Positions 50,540 to 60,437 of a stretch of 64,000 nt of DNA are shown piece by piece. The translations under genes and the position numbers were made by a program. Origin of the DNA: Craspedostauros australis (Eukaryota; Bacillariophyta; Bacillariophyceae; Mastogloiales; Achnanthaceae); assembly GCA_026770025.1 (NCBI GenBank), contig JAMXDE010000020.1, positions 930,001 through 994,000 on the forward strand. Direction: 5' to 3'. Position 1 is the first letter of the stretch, and each line of letters starts with the position of its first letter. The notes beneath the pieces are model-generated. The model was given only the letters and a program-made list of their open reading frames with translations, did no database searches and was not told where the DNA came from.

Positions 50540-52469
50540 TCATGCAGTCTTGAGCTGATCCTTGATCATCCTGCGCTTCTCCTCTCGACGGCGAAGCTCA
50601 CCCTCCTTCCCTAATCTGGGCACCCACTGTCCATTAACGTGAACGAAGAAGCGGAAGAATTCCGGATTCCAGCGACGGAACTGGCGGATGATGGATGCTT
50701 TCTTGATGTCGCCCCTCTTGCGTCTTGGCAAGGTCTGGTTCGATACTTCGGAACCGTAGACCTCCATGATTTGGATCATGTCGCTGCAATGGGCGGTGCG
50801 TGCGTAAGATCGTAGAGTGTGGTCGAGTATTCAGGTTGACGAGTGCAGATGTGTTGGCGTGTTGATGAGCGGATAGAGTGCAGATGTGTTGGTAAGAAAG
50901 CATGGAGATCGGAAGATGGATGTGAGAGAGCGCAGCTGTTTGCTTGGATAGAACGGAATGCATGCTGTACTCATGCATGCTGTACTCATGCATGCTGTAC
51001 TCATGCAACCAGCACTCATGCAACCAGCACTCATGCAACCAGCACTCATGCATCAGACAGGACAGAACTTACTCGATCGGAATGTGCGATATCTTCCCGG
51101 TCGGAAGCTGACGCAGCTCTGCGATCTGCTGCTCCATATTGCGCAGGCTTTGCTGCAGCGACGCAATAGTTTCATCCCTCGCCTTGAGCTCATCCCTAAG
51201 CTTGAGGTCGTTCTGCATGAGACTGTCGTAGACAGGACGGGAGACCTCGATCCTGTCATCGTCCATGGAGGCGGAGTGCGGCAGCGGGTATCGGACCTGA
51301 TGCAGTCCGCCGGTGTTGTTGTTGTTGTTGTTGTTGTTGCTCCCGGCGTTGCTGTCTTCTGCCACGCCGCCACCTGGATGCTGCTGCTGCTTCTCTTGCG
51401 GCGGCGGTTGCCCAGCTGCTGGCGGAGCATGATGCATATGATGCAACGGCGGCAACGCTGGTGAGTGCTGCATCTGCCGATCCGCATAGGAAGCCTCGTA
51501 GGCAGCAGCGTTCGGAGATGATCCCCCTGCGTACGTGTCGCGGTTGCCGACCATGTCCTGAGACGCGTATCCACGATGCGGCGGTACGTGGGCATAGTGC
51601 GCGATGGGGTACCTGTAGGGATATCCACCGCTGGGTGCTGCGCTTGGCGTGGGCGGGCTGTGCTGCATCGGCGCTCGCAGCGGAAACGCGCCGTGCGGGG
51701 GACGCATACCCCCGTAGGGCAGCGCAAAGGTGGGGGAGTGCTGGTTGGTGTTTGGGTTGGCGTGGGGGTATCCGTAGGGCGGGTGGTGAGCCTGCGCTGT
51801 GCCGGTATCACGCTGCTGCTGCTTCTGTTGTTGATGCGTCTGTTGTTGATGCGTCTGTTGTTGATGCGTCTGTTGTTGCTGTTGTTGGTGTGTTTGCTGC
51901 TGCTGATCCTGCGGCCTTGAGTAGTGCGGTGCCTCGTTCCTAGCGGCTGCCTCCTCGCTGGTGGGCGACGTTATCGTCCTCTGGATGGGCACGGGCGATA
52001 CCTCGTGGCTCGTGTTGGCGACCGAAGCGCCGTCGAGCCGCCGATGCCGACCAGCGCCGATCTGGAGCTGCTTGTGCCCATCGTTGGGCTTGTGTTGTTG
52101 TTGTTGTTGTTGTTGCCGTTGTTGCTGAGATGGCTGCAATAGTGGTGGACTGCCTGAGGAACCTTGAGGAAGGACGGGGCGAGAGGCATCGTTGGAAGAC
52201 GCCGGGTGGGACTGATGCGATGGGCGCTGCCGGTCCAGATGGTGGTGATTGGCAGGGGCTGAAGACGAGGACTGGCCGTTGGTGCCGAGGCGGCCCTGAT
52301 TGCTCGTGTTCGTGCTAGTGCTCGTGCTTCCTGGCTCCTTGGACATCTTTGACATGATGGCGGTGTCGGACAGCAGAGCGAGGCGATCTGCCATGGACTT
52401 GGGCAAGCTTGTCGGCAACGCTGCGATTCGTCCATCCACTATTAAGCACGGCCGATGGTCCTCCACCAT
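50540..52469 (-). CDS. Q/N-rich protein with C-terminal coiled coil and basic conserved module, two exons
   Basis: Exons are 52469-51073 and 50783-50540. The 289-bp intron 50784-51072 (GTAAGT to TTGCAG) joins ...SHIPI to DDMIQIME in frame. The product is 546 residues. ATG 52469 was chosen because upstream there is only a GTG start. Most of the protein is Gln/His/Pro/Asn-rich low complexity (QQQTHQQQ-type repeats, an Asn tract, Tyr/Pro-rich stretches), suggesting a disordered nuclear or RNA-granule protein. The end is ordered: a coiled coil (LKLRDELKARDETIASLQQS) and a basic domain (RRKRGDIKKASIIRQFRRW, NPEFFRFFVHVNGQWVPRLG). That domain has the feel of a conserved stramenopile module, but I cannot name it; a DNA- or chromatin-associated role is a guess. 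The intron contains a 15-bp minisatellite. Confidence 0.7.
50961..51050. repeat. 15-bp minisatellite, two unit types, in the intron
   Basis: Exactly six contiguous 15-bp units: three copies of CATGCTGTACTCATG then three of CAACCAGCACTCATG. Because 15 is divisible by three, frames stay open through it and produce false open frames on both strands. Confidence 0.9.
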
Positions 52470-53906
52470 CTTCGTCCCTCTGCGTTGCGGGGTGCCTGCG
52501 TTGCTCTTGATGCCTGTGCTCGCTGGGGCTGTGCTAGGAATGATGTTCGTGATGGCGGCGATGATGGCCGTTGCGATGGCGACTGTGAAGGCGACTGCGA
52601 AGGCGGCGTCCACGCACGACACACACGCTCACCGCAGACTCGCCACAGACCCAATCACACACACAAACAGCAACAACACACACGTCCAATTCCCACACAC
52701 TCTCGGATTTGTGGGGTGGTGACCGTTGTTTTCTCGCCATTGGTTCCTCACCTCCATTTGTCACCAGACGTTTCGTCTCGATCATCGCTTCATGATGAGA
52801 AAGCTGCGGAAAATCCATTCCCGTGACTGCCGAGAATGCACCTCGCGCTACAATCTGATTGGGTTTTCCTCGCTTTTGGCGTTTGATTCCATCATCCGAT
52901 GTCGATGCGACGCCCGCATCGATGCGTCACTTATGGACGATGATAAAAAGGATGCGCTTTCCTCATCACGGAATGGTCGGAGTATACAAAGATACTTTCA
53001 ATCGGCCATCCACAACCGACGTCACGAAGCAGCGCCGGCAGAAATGCTCGTGGATCCGTCCTCTCTTTTTGGGAGGAATGCCAACCATTGGAAAACAGTG
53101 GACGTGCGCGGTCACGAACGAAACAGGTTTGTGGCACGACAAGCCAGGGAGCGGAGGACTGCGGGTCGAACAGAGCGCGAGGAGGCCGAATCACAGAGAG
53201 ACAACGCAGGAGAGCCCAACAGATGCCAACAGCAACAGGCACATGTGGGGCTCAGCGGCGAACAATTGATGGGTCTCCACCACGCCGAACGGGTGATGGC
53301 GTCGCACAAACACAGAAAGAGATCAATTGGCTGGCACCGTGTCACTCCATTCCAGTCAGACCCCTTGCATGCATCGAAACACACACGGTGACGTTCTGTT
53401 CTCCATTAATCCCGCACCAAGGAATGCCAACCCCATCAACATCAACACCATCCAATCATTTCATCCATCTGGTCGTCGACACTTGAGCGGTCCCGACAAG
53501 ATGAGAGCAGATGGATGGAGATGAGACCCATCAACGGGGCAAGCACGCTTTGCATGCATCACAGTGTCGTCGTCGTCGTCGCCAACATCAAGCGTTCGTA
53601 TTCGTGCAAAGCGGAGTCGAGCATACTACAACTACTGTACTGTACTAAGCGTGCGCGTTGGGCAACCAGAGTGGCACCTGCAACTGCTCCTTCGCCATGG
53701 TGGAACATCGATGGCGGCGAGCAGGAGAGAGTTGGTTTCAGACAACATTCGCATACGAGTAGTCGTACTGTACTGCATTGTAGAATACTCTGCTCTAATA
53801 TGATACCCGACGCTCGCCTACTTTCGTCAGCTTTGTTGTCGTCATCGTGCTGCGCCATCCATAGTCTCATATAATATAATATTTTGCTATTCTCTGGAGT
53901 GTCTAC
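52470..53906. other. Long intergenic region; a weak plus-strand ORF only
   Basis: About 1.4 kb. A plus-strand frame from ATG 52792 to 53391 (199 codons) is Arg/His/Gln-rich and has no recognisable domain, so I do not call it. A TATAATATAATATTTT block near 53872-53887 lies just past the acyl-AMP ligase stop. Confidence 0.4.
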
Positions 53907-56078
53907 TCATGCACGCATACTCGTGCTCGTATTGTACCTCGCCTCATGCACAACACTCTGCTCGTTGGAATGCAGGAGAGTTCTGTTGCGGCGGCGTTGA
54001 ATCTTCCCGCTTGTTGTCTTGGCGATCGATCTTTCCTTGACGGTCACAATCCGAGATGGTGCCAGCCCGATCTGTTGCGACACCGCCTTGCGGATGTCAT
54101 CGCACACCGTCGGGGCCAGCTCCTCCTGGCCGAAACGGATCTCGAACACGATCTCCAGCTCGCCGTCCCTTCCGCTTTCGTTGGATGAGAAGGCAGCGAT
54201 GCATCCCGGCCTCACCGCTTTGGAGACGTCTTGGGCAACATACTCAATGTTCTGGGGGTAGAACATGCTTCCGTTGTCGATGATGGTGTCCGTCTTGCGT
54301 CCGCACATGTAGAGGTAGCCATCTTGGATGAAACCGTAGTCGTCTGTACGGAGGTACGTGCGTGCAGGCTGCTCACTCACGTTGACGCTGTTGTCACCAC
54401 CACTACCATTTTGTCCAGCCGTGCAGTCCTTCAGTTTGGCATGGAAGATCTCCTGCGTCAATTGTGGCTGCTGGTAGTATCCGGCAGCAACCGTCGGGCC
54501 GGAGATCCAGATCTCTCCCGTCTCCTGCGACCCGCTCGGCACTTCCTCGCAGGTCTCCGGGTTCACGATCTTGATGTCGATAGAGTGATGCTTGGTGCGT
54601 TCGATATGGCCGACGGCGACGAACTGCTGCAGATCATTCGCTCTCTTCGTTGACAGATGGAAGCCATTGAGCCACGACACCCCGATGACATTCTCCGCCA
54701 GCCCGTACCCGGCAAACAGCCAGTCGTCACGTAACCCGAACGGACAGAACGCCTCCGAGAAGATCGCCTGCGTGTCAAGCCTGATGGGTTCGGCTCCGCA
54801 CGAGAGGGACACGACATGGGAAAGGTCAAGGGGATTGGCGCTCTTCGCCTTCCTGGCGCCGCGGTTGCTGCGTGCCATCTGTTCCTTGAACTTGCGGACG
54901 GAGAGCCGAAGTGCGAAGTCGGGCGCAGCGCTGAACTGGCACTTGTGCTCGGACATGATCTCAAGCCAGAGGACCGGGTTCTTGATGAACGCCAGCGGAG
55001 AGGTCATGTGCATCTCGCAACCGGAGAGGAACGGCGTGATGGCCATCTGGATCAGCCCCATGTCATGGTACTGCGGCGCCCACGAGAATCCAATGAACTT
55101 GGACATCTGTGGCAACGGCGCGCTCCCCGCCTGCCTTTGCGTGTACGCGGCTGTGCTACCATCCAGCAGGAGAGTCGTGTTGGCCCGAAGTGCCTTATGT
55201 GATACCATGACGCCTTTGGGATTGCCGGTGCTTCCAGATGTGTATTGGAAGAATGCCAGGTCAGATCCAGTGACCGTTCCGTCATCAAACTGAGGCCGTG
55301 GGGTTTGGTGCCGGCGCCTTTGGTTGCGGGCCTTTCGAAGCGGCGTCGACAAACGGGAGATCCAGTTGCGCCCTCGGGACGAAGTGTCGCTGCTCCCAAG
55401 CCCATCAGGTTTCAAGTAGCGGTCGGTAACCTGGTACTTCACCTTGCGTGGCCAAAGACCTCGACTTTTGGAGAAGGGATTGGCCATGTCGGCTTGGCGG
55501 TAGAGCTGGATCTTGGACTCTGTGAGAATGAGCGCCGGCTTGCAATCGTCGATGATCTTGTTCATCTTCGTCAATGATTTGACGAGGGGCGGGAACGGCG
55601 GGTAGACCACGACGGCGATGGCTCCCGCACGGAGGCATCCCAAGAAGACGGCGAAGAAGTGCAGACCGAAACCGTAGCACAGCACGACCTTGTCTCCCTT
55701 CCGCACCTTCCACTTGTTGCGGAGCAGGTGGGCGCAGTATCCAGCATCCTCCCAGAGCTGTCTGAATGTGTATTCGTTGACGGCCTTGCCTTGATCATCA
55801 TGCCACACCACGAACACTTCATCGCCCTTGATGGAAAGGGTTTGCTTCATCTGTTCGAAGATGGTGTCGGCGGTCGGATTGGGTGGCATTATCAGACGCT
55901 TCTGCTGGTCGCTCAACGTATCGACGGTCACCATGTTGTCAATGCCACCGCTGGCGTCCTTGCTTGGACGATAGGCAGGGGCACACTCCACGCCCGTATT
56001 GATGGTGCCTCCTCCGACCTTCATGCGAGAATCGAATTGCGTGTTTTCGATCTTGGCTGGCGCTACTGGCTTGTTCAT
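53907..56078 (-). CDS. Fatty acyl-AMP ligase (adenylate-forming enzyme)
   Basis: The product is 723 residues in one exon; ATG 56078 is the first in frame. It has the layout of an adenylate-forming enzyme. The P-loop-like motif YTSGSTGNPKGVMVSH lies at about 279-294. The stretch FSWAPQYHDMGLIQM is typical of the fatty acyl-AMP ligase branch. Other landmarks are LSCGAEPIR, GLAENVIGVSWLNG, the hinge region YLRTDDYGFIQDGYLYMCGR and the C-terminal lysine motif KTTSGKIQRR. These enzymes activate fatty acids as acyl-adenylates; the branch usually passes them to a carrier protein or synthase rather than to CoA. No carrier domain is fused here. There is a basic insert near 230-270 (RRRHQTPRPQ). It is head to head with the elongase about 1.4 kb away. 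Confidence 0.9.
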   Translation of the reverse strand: MNKPVAPAKIENTQFDSRMKVGGGTINTGVECAPAYRPSKDASGGIDNMVTVDTLSDQQKRLIMPPNPTADTIFEQMKQTLSIKGDEVFVVWHDDQGKAVNEYTFRQLWEDAGYCAHLLRNKWKVRKGDKVVLCYGFGLHFFAVFLGCLRAGAIAVVVYPPFPPLVKSLTKMNKIIDDCKPALILTESKIQLYRQADMANPFSKSRGLWPRKVKYQVTDRYLKPDGLGSSDTSSRGRNWISRLSTPLRKARNQRRRHQTPRPQFDDGTVTGSDLAFFQYTSGSTGNPKGVMVSHKALRANTTLLLDGSTAAYTQRQAGSAPLPQMSKFIGFSWAPQYHDMGLIQMAITPFLSGCEMHMTSPLAFIKNPVLWLEIMSEHKCQFSAAPDFALRLSVRKFKEQMARSNRGARKAKSANPLDLSHVVSLSCGAEPIRLDTQAIFSEAFCPFGLRDDWLFAGYGLAENVIGVSWLNGFHLSTKRANDLQQFVAVGHIERTKHHSIDIKIVNPETCEEVPSGSQETGEIWISGPTVAAGYYQQPQLTQEIFHAKLKDCTAGQNGSGGDNSVNVSEQPARTYLRTDDYGFIQDGYLYMCGRKTDTIIDNGSMFYPQNIEYVAQDVSKAVRPGCIAAFSSNESGRDGELEIVFEIRFGQEELAPTVCDDIRKAVSQQIGLAPSRIVTVKERSIAKTTSGKIQRRRNRTLLHSNEQSVVHEARYNTSTSMRA

Positions 56079-57499
56079 GATGTGTGGATGTGTGGATGCG
56101 TGGATGGGTGGGTGGTGTTTGTTGGTATCTTGGCACGAGTGTTTCACTTTGGTGTTATATAATATAAGACTTGGGTTGAGTATAATAGGTTGCTGTAGCT
56201 GTTGTTGTTATGTGTTGTTCTGAAAGGATTTTATGATTGCATGTTGTTGCGACACCTCGCTTCCATGATTCTCTGTTTTTCTCGAACGAACCAACAGAGA
56301 CACGGATGTACAGGCCAATGCACAAGGTAATTGTTCCTGTGAGTGATGCCGAGGACCTTGGTGCTTGTGGCCGTCGTAACGACATCACATGTGTCTGAGC
56401 CCGATTGACTGGCTCATCACGCCACGATTAATTGGCAAACCCCCACGCATTGCTCGAAGACTCTCGAGACGAAACATCACTCCAGAGGCTCGCGATCTTC
56501 GCTCCTTCCAGGCGCCATTGGAACTTCTTTCACAGGTTTGTAAGTCTGTCTGAAGACATGATAACATCATGTCATGACACCAGCGTGAGAGGAATCATGC
56601 ATGGCCATAGATGCATGCATTGCGTGAACTCCAAAAGAGGTACTATTTGTTGATGGAATGAGCTCTGTGCAGGATTGGCCGGCAAAGCGGACAAAATGTG
56701 GTGTGTTTGTGTGCTGCGCAACGCGATCAACATCTTCTCCAATGCCTGGTGTCGTCGCGAACACGTTTCTCTCACACATGTCTGTTTGCGGTTTCTGCGC
56801 TGAGCAATTTCTGCCTCGTTCACCTGTTACGACTTCCACCTACACAGATTCTAGTACGCTGCCAGTAGAGATTACGCCGCCATGCTCCACAGGTTATTCC
56901 TCCTTAAATGTCCGATCTTCGCCCCGAGAATGCAATACCAGCTATGCAATCCTTCAAGATTGATCTGATGTTATGGTTGGGCCCACGGCGTGTCTAAACA
57001 CAATGCCGAATCATCAAGCTCTCTTTCTCTCTCTCTCTCTACTCGTAGTAATGGTGGACGCGGGTTCCTGGTTATACAAGTAGCAGATACGGCATGCAAT
57101 CCCGAACTTCTGGATGTGGGTTCTTCGTATGAGCTTTGTACCATACACGCCCATGCAGGCAATCGAAAGCATGATTGGAAGACGAAGATCATACCAGCCT
57201 GCTTCATGCATCAAAGCTGTGCCTACCACACCAACGCAGAGAGTGCTTCTGCATCCTCTGCGACGAACTGCGTTCCCATTCCTTCTTGTCCAGAGGCCAT
57301 CCATCCATCTGTCCATCAACTATCATACTCTGCATAAAATCAACAGCAATCAACTGCAAACCTCTCCCATTAACCATCACCTACCATACTCAACACGCCC
57401 ATTACATACATCTCTTATCCTCGTGCACCTCCACATCTCCACATCTCCACACGTTCATCCACCGATCACAAAGCAACAGAAGTATTATAGCTCTTTCGC
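56079..57499. other. Shared upstream region of the acyl-AMP ligase and elongase genes
   Basis: About 1.4 kb between two divergent lipid genes. An A+T-rich TTATATAATATAAG block lies at 56154-56167, near the ligase start. Short frames on both strands are not convincing. Both promoters should lie here. Confidence 0.45.
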
Positions 57500-58653
57500 A
57501 TGCACGCAAACATGAATACCAGCATCCAATCAATCCACAGCGCCAATGCAACACTACACACAATCTTCGAACATCAAGATGCGTGGAGCCTCAGTAAGCT
57601 TCAGGTCAGCAATGATGCACAACCTCTCGCAACCACCCTCACCACACTCCTCGTCGATGGCTTCCCATACGACAGACTGCCATCGGATCCTTACGTCGCT
57701 TTCTTCTTCAAGCCCGAGTGCGTGGCCGCGGTGCTCCTCTTCTATCTCGTCTCCAAACCAATCATGAAGTCCATACCGATCAAGCCCAAGTCGACCGTAT
57801 TTCGCATGGCGGTGGCCGCTCACAACCTCAGCCTTGCAATCTTCTCTGCGATCGTTGCGTACAACGTCATCTCGATCGTCATTCAGCACACATCCAAGCA
57901 CGGGATGTTGGACAGCTACTGCGACCGGCGAGGCATGCTGTGGCATGATTCAGGGCTGGGCACCTGGGTTGTCCTCTTCTACCTCTCCAAGTTCTACGAG
58001 TTCATCGACACCTGGATCCTGGTGTGGAAGAACAAGCGGCCGTCCTTTCTTCAGATGTACCATCATGTTGGCGTCGTCTTCTGCATGTGGATCTCTCTTC
58101 TGAGCCAATCCAACTGGTTGGTGATCTCTGTTGTTCTGAACAGCGTGATCCATTCGGCAATGTACACCTACTTCTTCGTGAAGACCGTGTCACCCAAGAC
58201 AGACATCAAAGCAGCCAAGTACTTGACGGCGGCGCAGATCTGGTGAGTCGCAAACTGTCCTGACGATTCCGATTGCATTCCGTACTCTTCCTGTATTGGT
58301 ACTGCTGCAAGGGTCCTTCTCTTCTCTTCTCTCCTCTCTGCTGTACGACTATTCTGACACAATTCACACTGTTCTCGACCTTGTCATTCTTGATATGTCG
58401 CTACCGCGATCGACCATGGAACGTCAACGACATGGACCATACCTGCGACCTACACCATACATACATGCGGGTACCAATGCGCGTCTACAGCCAATTCATC
58501 ATGGGCATTACGTATCCGCTGTACGGCTTCTTCATGATGGATAACTGCGACACGTCGCTCGCTAGATTCGCGATGTTGCTTTGCATGGCGTACGTCTCCG
58601 GTCTCATCGGACTGTTCAGCCTCTTCGCCAGAAGGAAGTACAAGAAAGACTGA
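57500..58653 (+). CDS. ELO-family fatty-acid elongase with an intron lacking a usable AG acceptor
   Basis: Exon 1 (57500-58242) encodes most of a condensing enzyme for very-long-chain or polyunsaturated fatty acids at the endoplasmic reticulum. It has several membrane helices, FYEFIDTWILVWKNK, and the catalytic box FLQMYHH, where the first His of HxxHH is Gln as in many protist PUFA elongases. It ends ...KYLTAAQI with a strong GTGAGT donor at 58243. The rest (QFTLFSTLSF, YMRVPMRVYSQFIMG, ending in a Lys-rich tail) is open from about 58357 to 58653 after a clear pyrimidine tract. No AG lies between 58312 and that exon, and the AG at 58310-58311 gives a frame that stops early. So either an unusual acceptor is used, the sequence has an error, or the gene is splice-defective. 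The total would be about 345-350 residues, longer than usual at the N-terminus. Confidence 0.8.
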
Positions 58654-59259
58654 TTGGCGCCAATCTATGAGCTGCATCTCAAGAAAGCAAGAAGGATTGG
58701 GAAGCCCACGCACAAGGACCTATCTTTCTTCGAAAACCGGTGAGCCAGCAGAGCCAAACTCCGGGTGATGTTCGCCGAACTGTTTGAGAACAGTATCCTG
58801 GGCTCCGACTCGCAAAAACTTCATGGAATGCTACATGTAATGCGGCTACCATACATACGTATTATTCTATTATATAATATTATAATACTATTCATGAAAC
58901 TTCGCTTCATAACTCTCGAACTGTTGCAAGCTGAGATTGCATTGTTTCACACTCTTCCATCGTGTTCCGCACACAGTTCTCACAAAGGAGAAAGCGTCGG
59001 CATTGTCCGATCTCGACCCCCATGCCCGTTGGACAAGATTTGATGTTCACGATCTTCCTCTTACGCTTCGTTTATCCTTGATCTTGGGGGAGAGCTGGTC
59101 TCATGTATTGTTCTGGAACAGCGCGGTTGACTTCCTTGGCTCTCCCTCCTTTGCTGGATTCAGCATTTGCTTCAGACTTCGCCCTCCAGGTTGCCAACCC
59201 TGTTTTTCACTTTTATTTAGGCGCCATGCAGAATTATTGTAGAGTATTCATTCGCCGCA
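58654..59259. other. Intergenic region, convergent 3' ends, A+T-rich block
   Basis: About 600 bp. The TATTATATAATATTATAATA block near 58865-58890 is the most A+T-rich stretch nearby. No gene. Confidence 0.5.
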
Positions 59260-59916
59260 TTATCTTCGTCTCCCCTTCGGTTTCACGGGCGCAAATCCGT
59301 CATCATCCATCTCCACAGGCGCCGCGACGGGCGCGGCCTCTCCAAGCTGCCGCAGCGGTTTCTCATTCGCTGGCGTCTTGGCAGCCTTGGGTTCACCAAA
59401 CAGAGGCGCACTGGCATATGCCGCCATGTCGAGATCGAGGCTCACGTTGATGGGCGCTACAGCCTGCCCCGTCGCGGAATCCACCATATCCTCATCATCA
59501 TCATCTTCGTCGTGCTCCGTTTTCTGCACATGCGTCGGGAATTGCGACGTCGTGGCGATGGCCTGCTCCGCCTGCGTCACGAGACTGCGCGCGAGGGAGG
59601 CGTCGCCGTTGTAGCATTGCTCGTAGATCTGGAAGATGGTGGCCGCCACCTGCTCCTCGGATTTGTCTTCCAGCGTGACGCTGAACTCCTCCTCCATGTA
59701 GATGGCGAGGTTGTCGGACAGATCGTACACGTCGAAGTTGGGGATGGGACACTTCTGGCCGTTCATGATCTGAAGGATGCTGTTGCGCAGCTCCTCCGCC
59801 TTGCTGAAACTGGGATTCGTCCCACCTCCCCAGCCATTCTCGACGGCCGTGCGGAATGCCGACCAGGACCGCAAACACGCGGTGACGCCTGCCTTGAAAT
59901 CGTCGATGGTTGCCAT
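59260..59916 (-). CDS. TSR2: Pre-rRNA-processing protein Tsr2
   Basis: The product is 218 residues in one exon from a clear ATG. Residues about 1-110 match the Tsr2 (WGG) domain: a start with DDFKAGVTACLRSWSAF, then the diagnostic AVENGWGGG, then KAEELRNSILQIM and VTLEDKSEEQVAATIFQIYEQCYNG. The remainder is acidic (EHDEDDDDEDMVD) and low complexity, ending in a basic KPKGRRR tail. Tsr2 is the escort chaperone of ribosomal protein eS26, which it protects and delivers to pre-40S particles; its acidic C-terminus helps release eS26 from importins. Length is in the usual 190-230 range. It is divergent from the WBP4-like gene across about 520 bp. Confidence 0.9.
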   Translation of the reverse strand: MATIDDFKAGVTACLRSWSAFRTAVENGWGGGTNPSFSKAEELRNSILQIMNGQKCPIPNFDVYDLSDNLAIYMEEEFSVTLEDKSEEQVAATIFQIYEQCYNGDASLARSLVTQAEQAIATTSQFPTHVQKTEHDEDDDDEDMVDSATGQAVAPINVSLDLDMAAYASAPLFGEPKAAKTPANEKPLRQLGEAAPVAAPVEMDDDGFAPVKPKGRRR

Positions 59917-60437
59917 TGTATCCGTACTTGTACTTGTGCTCGAATGTTATGGTATGGTATATGACTGTCTGATTGATTGATTACTCGACGTCTTGTTGTC
60001 ACAAAAGATGATGGGTGCGAGAGTTGGCTTGTTGCTGTTGAAGAAAGGGAGATGTGAGCACCAACAGAAACAGAACTGTTTCTGGTTCCACCACACCACA
60101 CAACAGCCAACCAATTCGCATCGGTACTCGTTGAAAAACGGTTGAGGGAATCCGACGCCGTACGGACTGTGGCGCCATTTTTGTGTTGCCGCCACCACCC
60201 AAACACGCACACATCTCTGTCTCTCTTGTTGTGTTTCCTCTTTTGTGTGCGCATTGCTGTCCACGTTGTTGTCCTCGTTGGTTTCTACGTTCGTTGACAC
60301 CGTGAACTAGCTCACAATCAATGTGTACCGGCAACCTCCTCGTCAGCACATAATAGACATCATCTCAGGTGCAGCCACCATACTCTGTCAACCAAGAACG
60401 AGAAGCCAATCAGCAGGCACCCGTTTGCCACTGCAAC
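59917..60437. promoter_or_regulatory. Shared upstream region of TSR2 and the WBP4-like gene
   Basis: A 520-bp spacer separates two divergent start codons, with no gene inside. It must contain both promoters if these transcripts start near their ATGs. I cannot identify specific elements. Confidence 0.4.

Noticed and set aside
50041-50553. 170-codon plus-strand hydrophobic frame
   Set aside because: Low complexity (Val/Leu/Cys runs from GTT/TTG repeats) in a 3' intergenic region.
52792-53391. 199-codon plus-strand frame beginning Met-Met-Arg
   Set aside because: Low-complexity, charged, with no recognisable domain and no supporting context.
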